64,000 nt of DNA, taken from NCBI GenBank assembly GCA_035222895.1, contig JAVYIG010001822.1, positions 186,001 through 250,000 on the forward strand, in the 5' to 3' direction. This document shows positions 11,027 to 22,981 of the stretch, piece after piece. The notes below the pieces were generated by a model, which saw only the letters and a list, made by a program, of their open reading frames with translations, had not been told where the DNA came from and searched no databases. Position 1 is the first letter of the stretch; each line of letters starts with the position of its first letter. The DNA comes from Strongylocentrotus droebachiensis (lineage: Eukaryota; Echinodermata; Echinoidea; Camarodonta; Strongylocentrotidae). Made by a program: the position numbers and the translations under genes.

Positions 11027-11454
11027 CCTCTGAGTTATGGGCCTTCTGCCACTAAAGAGATTTATTGATCTGGAGGATTAGGATATCCATGTCTACTGGG
11101 ATTACAAGCCATCTGCCTCTGATCTGAGGGTTCTATGGCATCTATATCTTAGAAAAGACAGCTCAAATCTTCAGCAGGGGAAGATAGAAGCAGCAAACAT
11201 AAAAAATGGCCTCAGATAATCCCTCATCGCTAACTGTATATTAGAAGGGAGAGGACACCCAGCACTTAGGAGACAAAACACATATATTCAGCAATATGTA
11301 TAATATGGTTCAAGGCAAAATATATATCAGAGAATATAGGTTAGTAACACAGAAGAAAAAGCAAGAAAAATAATTAAAAATCATCTTCCTTTGAAACAAA
11401 CTATTGGACCCTTTTTTGGTAGAAAGCTGTTCACTCCTTCCTCTTCGTATTATT
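11027..11454. other. Unassigned sequence
   Basis: No gene or repeat recognised. Confidence 0.4.
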
Positions 11455-11825
11455 ATTGCAATGACGAACCTTCGTCATTGCCTTGTTTTCGTTCACATTC
11501 TGCCCCATTAATATTCTTGTTTTCCTTATCGTCCAAAAATCCCATTCGTTTTGTACATGGTGCTTGTGATTCCTAGTTAGGTACTTTCCTCAAGTCCTTT
11601 TCCTTTCAAATTTCGTAGGCATCATCTCTAGCATCTCATCAAGGTCACCTACTTTTTCGATTTTCGAAATCACTCATGCATGACCGTCCAGGCGCCATTT
11701 TGTCAGTTTCTGCCCCATTTTAAGGCCTTTCTTTCTTCCTTCCTATCTCCACTATCCTAGATCCTACAAACTTCTAACAAATTCCTTTAGATAGCTAAGA
11801 GATGTTCTTTCATCTGCGACGTATA
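11455..11825 (+). repeat. Left member of a diverged direct repeat
   Basis: Shares ordered blocks with 13000-13246: ATTGCAATGACGAAC, CGTAGGCAT, CATCAAGGTCAC, AAGGCCTTTCTTTC (left) / GAGGCCTTTCTTTC (right), and a trailing CTCTTTC/TTCTTTC block. The right member is shorter by an internal deletion. About 1.2 kb separates the two. No coding frame lies between them, so an LTR-type origin is only one possibility. Confidence 0.6.
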
Positions 11826-12999
11826 ACCTGACCTTCAAAATGCCATCTTCGTACCCAAAATTCAAATCTGAAATCGACTCCGTCAAAAATCTTTCAAATT
11901 CTTGAAAACTGGACCCCTAAAAATCTAAAAACTGCCATAACTTTCTTTTATAAATTCCGTTTTGTATTTAAATCTCACAGTATCCTTATCTCATAATTGC
12001 ACATAGCCATGCCAAATTTCATGCTCCAATGGCTATGCAAAACATAAATAGCGCCCTCTAAAGTTCTGGAAATTGGTTTTCTTTCTGTGGCCGTATCTCC
12101 ATTATGGCTTGGCAAACCCGTACCCTTTTCTGGATTTAGATACTTGAAGATATGCCCTTTCCAGCCATATACAAAATTATATACCCTAACACTGACCGAC
12201 ATTGCGAAAAATGCCCTCCAAATTCGCCATTTTGAAGAAAAGTCCAAAATAACTTCAACTTGCTCTAAATTGGCGATCTTTATACCTACATCAATGAAAC
12301 TTGGCAGACACATGTATCCATAAACGTGACAACTGTCTGCTAAATTTGGTAAATTTTAATAACGTCAGCGCAAAGTTATCGCTAAAAATGATGAATTTGC
12401 TATGCATTACGTAATAGCGCCTTTAATGCGTGCAGTACATTGCGTGCAGATGACAATGGTGTCAAACTGACCGCAATGAAGTGCCCTTTCGAATGATACC
12501 AAGTATGGTATATGTTTACACAGAAAATCGTGAGTAAATCGCATTTGAACAAGGGTCACTATACGAATTCCGCCCGATTATAACACTTATCGGCCATGAC
12601 GTCATTTTTTCAGACTACTTTTCGCCCCCTAAACATCCTTTTTTTTCCTCGAAAATTTGCAATGACATTTCGAGATGCAATACGCAGGGCACCTCGTGGC
12701 CTGATTTTTGAAATTGGTCAAGGGGGCTATTTAAGACGCCATTTTGTCCTTTAAATCTATTTTACATCACATGTTTCGATAGGATTATCATAGGAAAAAA
12801 GAGAGTAGTTTACAATAACGACCATGAAATTTTCTTTCCAATGATACCATATACGGCCCATAAAGAGACATAAAGAGAGAGAGAAAAAACAATTTAACTC
12901 CGGTCATAATACAGATCCTGTACGTTTTCCGCCCATGCATTACACGCATTGTCTATGGGGCAAATCGGGTTCACGCTTTTGACCCCTAGAACGATCTTG
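11826..12999. other. Spacer between the direct repeats
   Basis: Non-coding. Repeated phrases such as TAGCGCCCTC and TAGCGCCTTTAATG suggest an internally repetitive element, but no ends can be assigned. Confidence 0.4.
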
Positions 13000-13246
13000 A
13001 TTGCAATGACGAACATGCAACTAATCCCATTTGTTTTTGCACGCAGTGCTTGCGAGCCCTTTCTAGGTTCTTTCCCCTATCCCAATTTCTTTCAAACATC
13101 GTAGGCATAGTCACTACCATCCCATCAAGGTCACTATTGAGGCCTTTCTTTCGCCCTATCTGTCTCCAATATTACAGAAGCTAAAGACTTCGTACAAATT
13201 GCTCTGGATAGTCCGAGAGAAGCTCTTTCGTTCGACACGTAGAAAC
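13000..13246 (+). repeat. Right member of the diverged direct repeat
   Basis: Same block order as 11455-11825: ATTGCAATGACGAAC, CGTAGGCAT, CATCAAGGTCAC, GAGGCCTTTCTTTC. It lacks the segment corresponding to about 11660-11710. Confidence 0.6.
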
Positions 13247-13511
13247 ACGGCGTCATTGCACGCACATCGTTGTGACACGATTGCATTTCTAGTTTTTCTT
13301 TCTTTCTGTTTAAATATTTAATTTTCATATCATACACATTTTATTACTTGTTTTATATACATAATTTGTTACTTTTGCCATTCATTTGTCAGTGTTTTAT
13401 ATTGATATGAAGTGTATCTATGTGGTATATATCCCTTGTGGAATGTCATCATCGACAATACTACCATGATAAAATAAAATGAATACATACAGAAATAAAG
13501 ACTTATATTAA

Positions 13512-13697
13512 AGCCCCACTATACTATTTGAAGCTACTTGCTCCCTCTATATAGAAAACAATGCCTAATCGGTGACCATTGGTCCCCATGATCCTCTTTT
13601 TCTGATGTTAATTAAGAGCTGAGTTGATGAGATAGCCACCTGTCATTGACCACCCCGGGTGGTCTAATCCCTCCTAGCCAAACTAGAAAGTCAATCT
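13512..13697 (+). mobile_element. TT-B MITE copy
   Basis: A 186-bp element starting AGCCCCACTATACTA, flanked by TTAA (13508-13511, 13698-13701). It contains CGGTGACCATTGGTCCCC and GAGCTGAGTTGATGAGATA, shared with 35845-36031. Its right inverted end has decayed. Confidence 0.82.
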
Positions 13698-13701
13698 TTA
13701 A

Positions 13702-14483
13702 ACATCAACTTTTAAAAGTCAATCTCAAATAATCTGAATTTCACTGTCACTCCTGACTCAGAGACAAAGCATCATTAACATAACTGGTCAGCACTACCAT
13801 GGTGTAATTAAAGCCCCAAACCTGCCTTTCTGGGAAACATTAAACATCTCAACATGACGCCATCATGAATGGCAGTTGTTCCAGGAAAGCTGCACAACAA
13901 ATGGCTAGTCACCTGCAGATCTGTGCCAACATAATCTCATCGTTTTCTGAGAAAAATCAATCAAATACTTGATGTTTTCCTCCCGTGACCCGGTTAGAAT
14001 AACATGAAAACCTCTCAGCCAGTACCTTGGGAGGATGTAGGAAAGATCACAACCACCAACTCATGGAGTGTCGTGCCTGGTAAAAATGTCAGAGGTAAAA
14101 ATGGAGCTTTACGCAAAATATCAAAGATAAATTGATAACATGGTGGAAACGGTCGAAATAAAGGCTGATAAGCCACCTCGATACTTTGCTTCATGTATCT
14201 ACTTACTCAAATCAATATATATTTTCTGAAAATCTAAATATGTAACCCATGGCACAAAGGCAGGACTTTTACGTTACTAAAAAGGAACATACATAATCGA
14301 TCAGAACCTGGGCAACTGATAAATATGAGCCCTGTTTAATAAATGCATGCTCTGTTATTTTTCTACAAAAACAAACAAGAAACGAAAACAAAATGCAACC
14401 ATATACACTTGAGACAAGTGCCACATACATACATACATCTTCATTTTGAGGTTTATCTTAAGATTTTTTTGTTTTTTTGTTTT
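13702..14483. other. Unassigned sequence
   Basis: No gene, RNA or recognisable repeat. Confidence 0.4.
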
Positions 14484-14780
14484 TTTGAGGCCACCATCCT
14501 TGTCAAGCTTTGCTTATGATCGCGGTCTCCTGCACTTTTCCCACAGAATAGTTTGGATAATACTTAACATTTATGATAATACTTAACATTTATGATAATA
14601 TGTTATGGAAATAATAAGTTTTGTTAATATATGTACATATATTATGTAAAAAAAACATTTTGACATGAATAAATTATTGTTGTTTATGTTGTATTATACC
14701 TTACATTTATATGTTCTTTGTTATTCAGTTATATCTAATATGGAAAAAATGCAGAAATAAAAAAAAAAAAAAAAAAAAAT
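14484..14780 (+). mobile_element. LT: diverged LINE 3' tail
   Basis: Starts TGAGGCCACCATCCTTGTCA and ends GCAGAAATAAAAAAA with a long A tail. It follows the same plan as 42981-43277 and the inverse of 31149-31452: a GGCC-CCATCC block, a GGTCTCCTGC block, a long AT-rich stretch, then a GCAGAAATAAA signal and a simple tail. The direct duplication GATAATACTTAACATTTAT at about 14556-14595 is internal. No coding part is present. Confidence 0.5.
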
Positions 14781-15128
14781 CAATCATATATCAGTTTGCT
14801 ATCTAATGCTGATGTGGACCTACTGTAATTATAATAATAAATGAAAAATGAAAACATACTTTATAGGGTTCAGAAGAAGAAGTTGACTGATTGCATTGCC
14901 ATCATCAAATCCTACTGGGTCACTAAAAAGTCCTGCATTTTTTACTGGATGGACATTTTTTGACAAATCAGGGATTAAAATATTGTCATCACTTTAAATA
15001 AGTTTGAATTTCAAGCAGTTCACCGTTCGTGACCAGCAGAACTGGAACCGAAACTGAGTAATTGCCTAGATTGCTTGGCTGGTTACCAGAATAGAAAATG
15101 TTATTTGATTAGACTTTCAGCTGGAAAT

Positions 15129-15150
15129 GGGGGGGGGGGGGGGGGGGGGG
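15129..15150. repeat. Poly-G tract (22 G)
   Basis: Uninterrupted run of G, not adjacent to a recognisable element end. Confidence 0.95.
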
Positions 15151-16001
15151 TTAATAAAAGAACAAATATTATGAGTTGTACTAGAAGAATGAAGATTTTC
15201 ATCTATCCATTACTAATAAACATGTACTTCAAAAAGAAAAGGACATTAGTATGTTAGAGAAACAATTTACAAAAGAATCCACTTTGGTATGAGATATCGC
15301 TTGACAGAGACCTATAAAAGTATTTTTTTGCTGTTAAAAAGTATTTTATAATACCTGCAAGACACAAACACCACTCAAATATATTAAAGGGTATTACATG
15401 ACAACAAATCTAAAATCCATAGCTCTACAAAATACAACAATTTTATCCCAAAATAGATATCTAATTACTCAGTGCTGATCTGAAACTCTGGACAAAATCG
15501 TATTCCACCAGGAAAGGAAGCACTCAAAATACCAAGCCAATGATGTAACAGATCGTTACCATGGCGATCCGTGGCATGAAAAATAGTGCTCTCCGCTAAA
15601 GCTAGGAGACATAATAAACTCATTATAATTCATCAGTCCACAGAATCATGCTGCTCTAATTTCATTTGTATAAAATCTCACTCCCTCTCTCTCTTTTTCT
15701 CTTTTGCAAATCAAATTTCCTTTAATTTTTACTGTTCTGATTTGGACATGTGATTGCTTCCTGTATACATGTATATTGCTCAAGTAAATGCTCATCTTAT
15801 TAAAGCATTGTAAATTTGTATATGAAGTAATCTGGATATGAAATGAATTAATTGGCAACAAAGCCGGAGATAACTTCTGCATTGGTCTACGAACAATGGA
15901 TGATATACAAATGAAATCACTGATTGCTCATCTGTGTGTTATAAGATCCAGATATGTAATAGGCATGTGGAACTTCATGTTGCAATAATTGACTGCAGAA
16001 T
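15151..16001. other. Unassigned sequence
   Basis: No gene or repeat recognised. The short phrase TTACCATGGCGATCCG at about 15556 is not informative by itself. Confidence 0.4.
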
Positions 16002-16005
16002 TTAA

Positions 16006-16352
16006 GACAGAAGCTCGAGTTCTGGTCAATGTGAAAAATAAAATGTGTGCTTTCTCATTCTGTTCATTTCAGTTAGGATGAATATCACAAAAGGAATGTT
16101 TCCTGAAAAAGATAGCTTTTAAAGTGTGCTATATTCTTAATATGACGCTAAATAAATGAACTGTTTGAATCAAACTTTCATGCCACTATGTATAGTCCCA
16201 TATACACATGTGTGTGCAGTGCATGCGACTTTCAGCAAATTGGGTCAATTTGTTATAATTTTGTATGATTTCAAAACTTCACATTATACACTACTACATA
16301 ATAAACCTTTCAAAATTGCTTCTAGACAGTTGCTTCCACAATGACATCACAC
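16006..16352 (-). mobile_element. TT-A' MITE, old and truncated
   Basis: Follows TTAA (16002-16005) with GACAGAAGCTCGAGTTCTGG, then GTCCCATATACACATGTGTG, ACTTTCAGCAAATTGGGTCA and TCCACAATGACATCAC, in the order of the copy at 6872. The right end stops next to the FST MITE at 16358. Confidence 0.6.
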
Positions 16353-16357
16353 GTCAA

Positions 16358-16628
16358 GGGGAGTGTTTCACAAAGACTAAGATCAACTTAACTATGGCAG
16401 GCCATTCAAGCCACTGGTTGCTCTCACCATTATGATCTTTAGATAATATTTTCTCCTTCAATAATGAACTATCAAAAAATGTAAATTCTGCAGATTTGTG
16501 ACCATGATTTGTACGTCCCTTGAGAGACCAATGCCAGTAAATGGTGAGAGACAACAGTGGCATTAACGGCCGGCCTGCCATAGTTAAGTTTAACTTAAAG
16601 TGACCCTAGTCTTTGTGAAACACTCCCC
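16358..16628. mobile_element. FST MITE, distinct subfamily
   Basis: A 271-bp element with inverted ends GGGGAGTGTTTCACAAAGAC and GTCTTTGTGAAACACTCCCC, then TTAACTATGGCAGGCC and GGCCTGCCATAGTTAA further in. Non-coding. No unambiguous TSD. Confidence 0.82.
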
Positions 16629-17023
16629 AGAACAGGGCTTTATCTGTAACTGTACAGCAAAATGTAAGTCAATTCTTCAAAAGAGCATACAATGACATAC
16701 CCTTTCCATAAAAAGCATACAAACATTCAACACTTTGCATTGTGTACTGAAGAAAACCAGACCCATTTCAGGCACACATTTGCCTCTGGACATTGTTTTC
16801 GTCTGAATATAGAGCATCCACATACACAACTTAGCATGTATACTCAAGATGTCCATACAAGGTTTTTATCCCTAATTAAAGTAGTATTAATTGGCCAAAA
16901 TGTTATGAAGTTGTGGAATGTTCGTTTGGAAGAAAGTAAAGTTATTTTATTCTTCATAAAAAATATGACCAAGGAACAGAAGATCTTCATCTTTACAATG
17001 TAGCGTAATTGTATCACTTACAC
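16629..17023. other. Unassigned sequence
   Basis: An open frame of about 100 codons lies at 16692-17003, but I recognise no domain and the base composition does not differ from its neighbours. Confidence 0.4.
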
Positions 17024-17027
17024 TTAA

Positions 17028-17529
17028 AGGTATTACAAAGTTTTGGGAAATTTTGAAAAATGGGTGGATACTGATTCTTTACAATTTTAATATATTTGGA
17101 TGCCCCTGTGGATGTATTAAAAACACCAGAAATTTTAGCCCCTAAAACACTTCTGCTTTCGAGAAAAATTGAATATAAAAATTTACCGGTACTCCCGGTA
17201 AATTTTGATAAATTTCAAATAGCTCCTACGGCCGTACAATGGTAGCTGCGACCATGAAAATATCAGAGTATGTAGCTGTGGTATATAATTTCCGAACGAG
17301 AATAACTAATCATTCAATTTTAGTCAATAAACATTGTTTTATAGCTTAATTAATATCTTGACCTTGAGAGGGAGCTATTCAACATAAAGTGTATATTATT
17401 TACAATTTCATAACTTTAGAGTCGATTTCGACCGCGACAACGATCACTGAATATTGTAGGATCGTATATGCTTCCAATATGTTCATTTGAACCAAATTCA
17501 TGACTCCATACCAAAACTTTGTATTACCT
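17028..17529. mobile_element. TT-E MITE (single copy in window)
   Basis: A 502-bp element with inverted ends AGGTATTACAAAGTTTTGG and CCAAAACTTTGTATTACCT, flanked by TTAA on both sides (17024-17027, 17530-17533). The inside is unrelated to TT-A and TT-B. Non-coding. Confidence 0.85.
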
Positions 17530-17637
17530 TTAATTGACATGGCCAATCATTTATTGGAAGTGCAGAAGTATTATTTTTTTGGTTAATTCTCCAGCAAGCA
17601 TGGACATGATGAAAACCTGTCAATTACAGTTTCTTAA

Positions 17638-17805
17638 AGCCCCACTGCACTACTTATAGCTACTTGCGCCCTCTATACAGCCAACAATGCCTAAACGGTG
17701 CCCTTTTTCTTATGTTAATTGAGAGCTGATTTGATGAGATAACCACCTGCCAATGACCTTACAGGGAGGTTTAATTCCTCCATGTCAAACTAGTGCAGAG
17801 GGGCT
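17638..17805 (+). mobile_element. TT-B MITE copy with perfect ends
   Basis: A 168-bp element: AGCCCCACTGCACTA at the left and TAGTGCAGAGGGGCT at the right, inverted with one extra base, flanked by TTAA (17634-17637, 17806-17809). It gives the clearest view of TT-B termini. Confidence 0.87.
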
Positions 17806-17809
17806 TTAA

Positions 17810-18462
17810 ATGAGTCTGGGCGTTTCCTTATCAAGTAGAAAGAGAAAAAGAAAAAGAGACATGTACAGTTGCACTTCTAAACTTTCAGTGACCAGCATAA
17901 TGAATTCCTTGCTGATACAGTCCTGGAAGCTTTTTGTTGTCCATGTATTTTTTCTTCTTCATGTTTTGATTGGGAAGTGGGAAGCATGAAGTTTCCTACT
18001 TTAATCAAATTCTTCTTACACACTCATTAAAGGGGGGGGGGGGACCCATTTGTATAGAAGATGCAATGCTAACACACATGTTTAGAGATAAGCAAATCTA
18101 TTAATCAATAAATTAGTCTTGTAAAAAGAAGAGAAAAAAGTGTCCTACTTGAATCATAATCTTCTCATGAATTATGATTGGGATTATACTTTGTATGGAT
18201 GCACTCACAGTGCCCCTCAAGAGGGATGTCTTATCCTTGTTGACAGCATCAATAAATCAGGAAAGATAAGTTAAGAAGCAAGTGGTATCGACTTGTCACT
18301 AAGTATCAGGAGTCGGTCGGGAGGGGGGGGGGGGGGGGGGTTCATAGAATAAGACATGCTCATACTGCCAAAAGCATCATTTCATCTCTTAGTCATCTGC
18401 TTACTTCATGAAATGTCTTCTGCTCAATTGTTTTTTTGGGTATTTAATCAAAACAGAAGTAG
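17810..18462. other. Unassigned sequence with two poly-G tracts
   Basis: G runs at 18032-18043 (12 G) and 18323-18340 (18 G). No gene or element end is seen. Confidence 0.5.
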
Positions 18463-18800
18463 AAGTGTCGTAGTCAATGGTTTAAGCACTTGACTTGAAA
18501 TTTGAAGGTCGTGGTTCAATCCCCGGCCTGGCACTAATGTTCTTTGGCAAGACTTAATCTACATTTGCCACTCTCCACCCAGGTGTTACATGGGTACAAA
18601 GTAGGATGCAAAAGTTAATGTGATTGGATGAGCAAGTGGCACTTGTAAAATGGTGACTGGCCGGAATGCTCCCCAGGGAGTGGAGAATGTGCATACATTG
18701 TGTGTGGGTAAGCCTGAATCCGATGACCGGGGTAATAATAATGTAATAATGTTAGCATGTCACATCTCCAGTGCCATACCATCCATAATATTATGATTTT
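18463..18800 (+). mobile_element. SN-S: tRNA-Ser-like SINE
   Basis: The head resembles a tRNA gene. TAGTCAATGGTTTAAGCAC fits an A box, GACTTGAAATTTGAAGG sits where a serine (TGA) anticodon arm would be, and GGTTCAATCCC fits a B box. The body contains GAATGCTCCCCAGGGAGTGG and GATGACCGGGGTAATA, shared with the copies at 30834-31032 and 54117-54326. This copy has the head; the others show body and tail. Transcription by RNA polymerase III would be expected of an active source copy. Confidence 0.78.
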
Positions 18801-18810
18801 TTTTATCATG

Positions 18811-19050
18811 GAAAAGGGAACAAAGTCTGTATCCCCCTTCAGTGTGATACGATCTACAGTAATATATGATTTACTTCATGAGAGAGAAAGGAGCACGGTC
18901 TATATTCTCCTTTAGTGTCACGAGGTAGGCAATAATGTGCTTCTCTTTACGATGGAGAAAGGAGCACAGTCTATATTCTCCTTTAGTGTCACGAGGTAGG
19001 CAATAATGTGCTTCTCTTTAGGATGGAGAAAGGAGTACAGTCTATATCCC
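18811..19050 (+). repeat. 71-bp tandem array, about 3.3 units
   Basis: Units start GAGAAAGGAGCACGGTCTAT at 18884, 18955 and 19026, exactly 71 bp apart; a more diverged unit starts at 18811. Units contain AGTGTCACGAGGTAGGCAAT. Units two and three are almost identical. It directly follows the SINE. Confidence 0.88.
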
Positions 19051-19767
19051 CCGACAGACGTTTGAAAAAGTGCAAACGGCATGCAGACATATTACCACCC
19101 TACCATGATCATCCGGCAAAATCAAATAAAGGATTTAAGTCAAAGTTCAATCAATTCTGTCCCCGAGCCTGATCCCAAACAACGAAAGGTCCCGTTCTCG
19201 GGGCGTGTTCCTGAAGACGGTCGTGAGTGATGTGGCAGCGCCCAATCAAATCGAGTCAATAAATAAGAGCCAACAAGTAATATCTCCCACTCTCGCTAGC
19301 AAAATAAACTCGGCGAAGACAAGAGAAAATAAACGAGGGGGCCAATTGCTGATATGAGACCCGTAGACATAGAAGAACTCAAGACAATGATTCTTCATCC
19401 CTGGTTTCACAACCTCAAAAATCCATCAACTGTGCATGAAACATCCATGCATTTGCACAGTCATTTTGGTGCTTGGAACGGTTCATGTCTACTTGTGTAA
19501 ACAGGATGCTTTGTACTTTCTTAGCCCGTGTGCATAAAGTGATATAAATGTCAAGACGGTGTTGCATTTCTGAGATCAAGTCATCCTTACACATCCCTAA
19601 AATCTATCAAGGTTTGTGTTCAGAAGCATTCAAGCAGCATGACTCGATCCTCAAAGGTTTCTCATCGAGGAGAAATTTATAATTGGCCGATGAATGGGCT
19701 GGATTTTGCATTCTCCAATATTGTCAATGCTGATGTCTTTTCTCACTGTGACATTTTTCATATAATG
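19051..19767. other. Unassigned sequence
   Basis: No gene or repeat recognised. Confidence 0.4.
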
Positions 19768-19903
19768 CTACGGTCACAAAGGTTTGTACGAATGATAATT
19801 TCGTACAAATCTCCCTGTTTTTCCATTGTCTTCCCGAATATCCATTGTCTGAAAATTGTTTGTATGGCGTTCATAGCAGTTCGTAATGGCATTTGTGACC
19901 GAG
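19768..19903. mobile_element. Possible small foldback MITE
   Basis: CTACGGTCACAAAGGTTTGTA at the left is roughly inverted at the right as GGCATTTGTGACCGAG. No TSD can be defined. An open frame of 120 codons at 19639-20001 spans it and shows no domain. Confidence 0.4.
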
Positions 19904-20656
19904 GCTTAAAGTGGAACAATATTACTAAAAATTGTCAATGCACATTCAGATATAATGATTTCTTTATTACAGTTTGCCAAGTCAGAAAGCATGATTCCTA
20001 AATAGTAATCTATCCAATAAAGCACATTCTTTACTATAAAAAGACATTCGTAAAAATTGTGGAATGAAATTTGTTTTTGCATGTGCTTGTATAGATGAAA
20101 GAAGAAGTCATCTAATCATTAACTTCAAGGATTATGTTCATACATGTACACAGTAATTGTATCATGCAAATCATCTGTGTTTATGCCTTTTCATGATATT
20201 ATTGTTAACAAAAGTAAGATATATATTAAAATTGGAAATATCATCTATTCAGAGGTAGAAGATCATTAACTCATAGCACCCCATATAGAGTTATAAGGGC
20301 CATTCCATGGGAAGGTGGACATGACACTAAAATTTCAAGTTCATCAAATTGCTAAGAAATTATTCATTATGATTTACACACATGTTGAAGTTACAGAAAC
20401 AAAAAGAATTACATCAATTGATCAAATATTTTCTGAGATACAGCAACAAACATGGGAAATATTTTTAGTCATCCAAACTGCTACAATTTACATACTTAAC
20501 TAAAAAAAAAAAATTTATGGAAAAATATTGTTAAGACTTCTATTAATTTGATTTATACTTAGGCATATTAGGTCTACTTCAGTCCCTAGGAGGAAATTTC
20601 TACACCACCACCCAAAAATGTTTCACCATCACACACAAAATATGCACTTGAGCCAA

Positions 20657-20873
20657 GTAACGCGAGTTACCAAAAATATGATTATTTTTCATTCTGAAAA
20701 AATCAGTAGAGCTAATTTGTTGGCAATCATAATTTTCTAAATTCATTACCCCCTAATCCTGTAAGCAAGATGTTTGCTCAAATAAACATTGTTATTATCT
20801 TTTAAAATGCCAACGAAAAGTGTAACGCGAGTTACCGTGTAACGCGAGTTACCACAATGTAACGCGAGTTACC
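20657..20873 (+). repeat. Left cluster of 15-bp motifs in Fam4 copy 1
   Basis: Four identical GTAACGCGAGTTACC motifs at 20657, 20822, 20839 and 20859, the last three only 2-5 bp apart. Each is a quasi-palindrome (GTAAC and GTTAC arms around GCGA). All face the same way. Likely protein-binding sites, by analogy with subterminal transposase sites. Confidence 0.85.
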
Positions 20874-21232
20874 AGCTAAAAACCTAAGTTCCCACCAGCA
20901 TGAGCAGCTCTTGACCTGTACTTGGGCTAAGGTGTGGTGAACATAATGAGATGTAGTGTTATGCAGACCATGATGCACTGTTTAAGCATATTAAAGAGGG
21001 CAGCCTAAATGAGATCAATTAATAGCATACTCAAGGTCATACTCAAGGTCAATGAGCACATGGCACATTCCTGAGTTAAGAGAGGCTTTCACTTTCTATG
21101 TACAAGTATTTAGCAATGATTGAAAACCCAAAATTCATCTTCTGAATTAACAGCATCAAGATTAAAGGAGGGTAAGTCTATTTTAATAATCTTTACCTAT
21201 AATTAAAAAGAAAGAAAAGTTTAAAAGATTTA

Positions 21233-21350
21233 AACAGAATCTTGAGTTCTAGAAATGATGGGAAAAAAAATTATCACAGAATGAACATAACTTGAACTGA
21301 ATGCTCTTTATTCTTCCAAATAAATAACATCTTTTAATCGATTTTTTGAG
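21233..21350 (-). mobile_element. TT-A' fragment inside Fam4 copy 1
   Basis: CTTGAGTTCTAGAAATG, TTATCACAGAATGAACATAA, AACTGAATGCTC and CAAATAAATAACATC follow the order of the left half of 6872-7257. The rest is missing. Confidence 0.55.
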
Positions 21351-21358
21351 AATATGTA

Positions 21359-21400
21359 CGAGTAGTAACAGTAATAGTGATAGTAACAGTAGTAGTAGTA

Positions 21401-21437
<37 letters not shown>

Positions 21438-21462
21438 AAGTAGTAGTATAAGTAGTAGTAGA
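21359..21462. repeat. (GTA)n microsatellite
   Basis: Near-perfect AGT/TAG repeats with occasional AAG and ATA variants. Confidence 0.92.
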
Positions 21463-21769
21463 CTTTATTGGATAACTTGTTTAGCACATGACTAATCTTC
21501 CACAAGGTCCATAGATCTTATATCAGAAAATTGATTTTTCTCAGTGTTGTCCCACAAAATATTTCCTGTGTTCACAGAAAAGATGATACAGTCATGGGGA
21601 TTAATGAATATGATTTCAAGTATGTCTGCATTAGACTTGGCTTGCCTGAAAATTCTTCTACATGTAATGTATGATAACAATTCAGGAATACTATGATGAC
21701 CCTATTCATGGTGAATTCACTGCACAAGACAACAGTGATTTTTAAAAATCATACCACAGGCCTTAAATT

Positions 21770-22640
21770 TCGTCATTTTTAGGGCAAAGCCAGTTTGGCC
21801 TTAAAGTACCTCATATTTTTAAGGGCACCAAGGCCACTACAAAGGGCACCAAGGCCAAAATATTTTTACAAAAAGGGCATCAAGGCCAAAAAAAAATTAT
21901 TCTATTTTTGTTAGATGTCATGTGTATTTTATAATGAAACTTGTGCGGAATCAATTTCCCATGACTTTTAGCACCAGCTTCTTCACAGAATGTATAGAGG
22001 TCTATGGTACATACAAACAACGGCGGCGCCCCCCGCAAGCCTTAGATTAAGCAGCCAGGAGCAAGGTGCAATTTTTTTTCTAAAGTTGCCCCTTGCCCAC
22101 GGGAATTTACCAGAGCAAGGGGCAATTCCCTAAGAACCAGGGGCAATTTTCCAAAAACAGATAGACTAGGCCCCTAATCTAATTATAAGTTCAAAGATAC
22201 AATGTTAATTTCATAATGTGAATAGAACGATCAATTTAATAACTTTTTAATCTTAACAATATCAACAGGAAAGATTGATTAAGAACATCAAACATATTCT
22301 AAAGTAACTAAAAATATTGATGAGCAAATGAATAAATAAATTGTAAATTTCACAAACATCGAAAGTCAGAAGGACTTGGCAAGTTTACCAGGTATCCCAA
22401 ATCGAAATCGCACCTCACACACAAACCTTCCGCCACACTCTGGGTAGCTGGTAGTAGGAGCAAATTTGAAGAAATCATCTTTTTAATTGTTGTATAACTA
22501 ACCCAGGGAAAAAATTAAGTTTTTCATTTCGGGGGCTCCATTTCAAATTTTTGGGAAATTTTCGGGGGCTACTTTTTCAACTTTCGGGGGCTCTTTTTTC
22601 TGGGGCTACTTTTTCATTAATTCATAAAAGGATAGGCCTA
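21770..22640. repeat. Short degenerate repeats inside Fam4 copy 1
   Basis: GGGCACCAAGGCCA recurs between about 21832 and 21895, CAAGGGGCAATT-like units between 22070 and 22150, and TTTCGGGGGCTACTTTTTC-like units between 22535 and 22615. Each block looks locally amplified. No frame or domain supports a coding role. Confidence 0.55.
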
Positions 22641-22981
22641 GGGGGTCTACAGTTTGTTGAGATTTGTTTAGTAGGCTAAGCCTAAGGTTTCGGGCTTCCT
22701 GCTTCATAATTGCCTATTAAAAAAGAAACCCCCTTTTCTAGTTCAATAACTAAGTCATCAGGGTTTTTTAAAGTTATGTAAGTTTCAATGACACTTGGAT
22801 TTGTGGGAGTGAAGCTTGCAATTTAAACGTTAGAGGTTTATGAATAAAATTATTGTTCTTGATGTCTTTATTTTACTACATACAATAGTGTCAATCTGTA
22901 AAAACACTTAAATCAAGATGCAGTGGCAACAGAATAGTTGTATCCCATCAATGTGTGTCAGGCCATTTGAATGGACATAAT

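Noticed and set aside
11455..13246. Complete LTR retrotransposon
   Set aside because: No coding region, no TG...CA termini, no primer-binding site or polypurine tract could be identified.
18463..18540. Functional tRNA-Ser gene
   Set aside because: No long variable arm or complete acceptor stem, and the sequence runs on into a repeated SINE body.
19639..20001. 120-codon open frame on the plus strand
   Set aside because: No recognisable domain, and a probable foldback MITE lies within it. Kept as unassigned DNA.
20822..20873. CRISPR-like array of 15-bp repeats
   Set aside because: Repeats are only 15 bp with 2-5 bp spacers, lie inside a transposon in animal-type DNA, and no cas genes are present.
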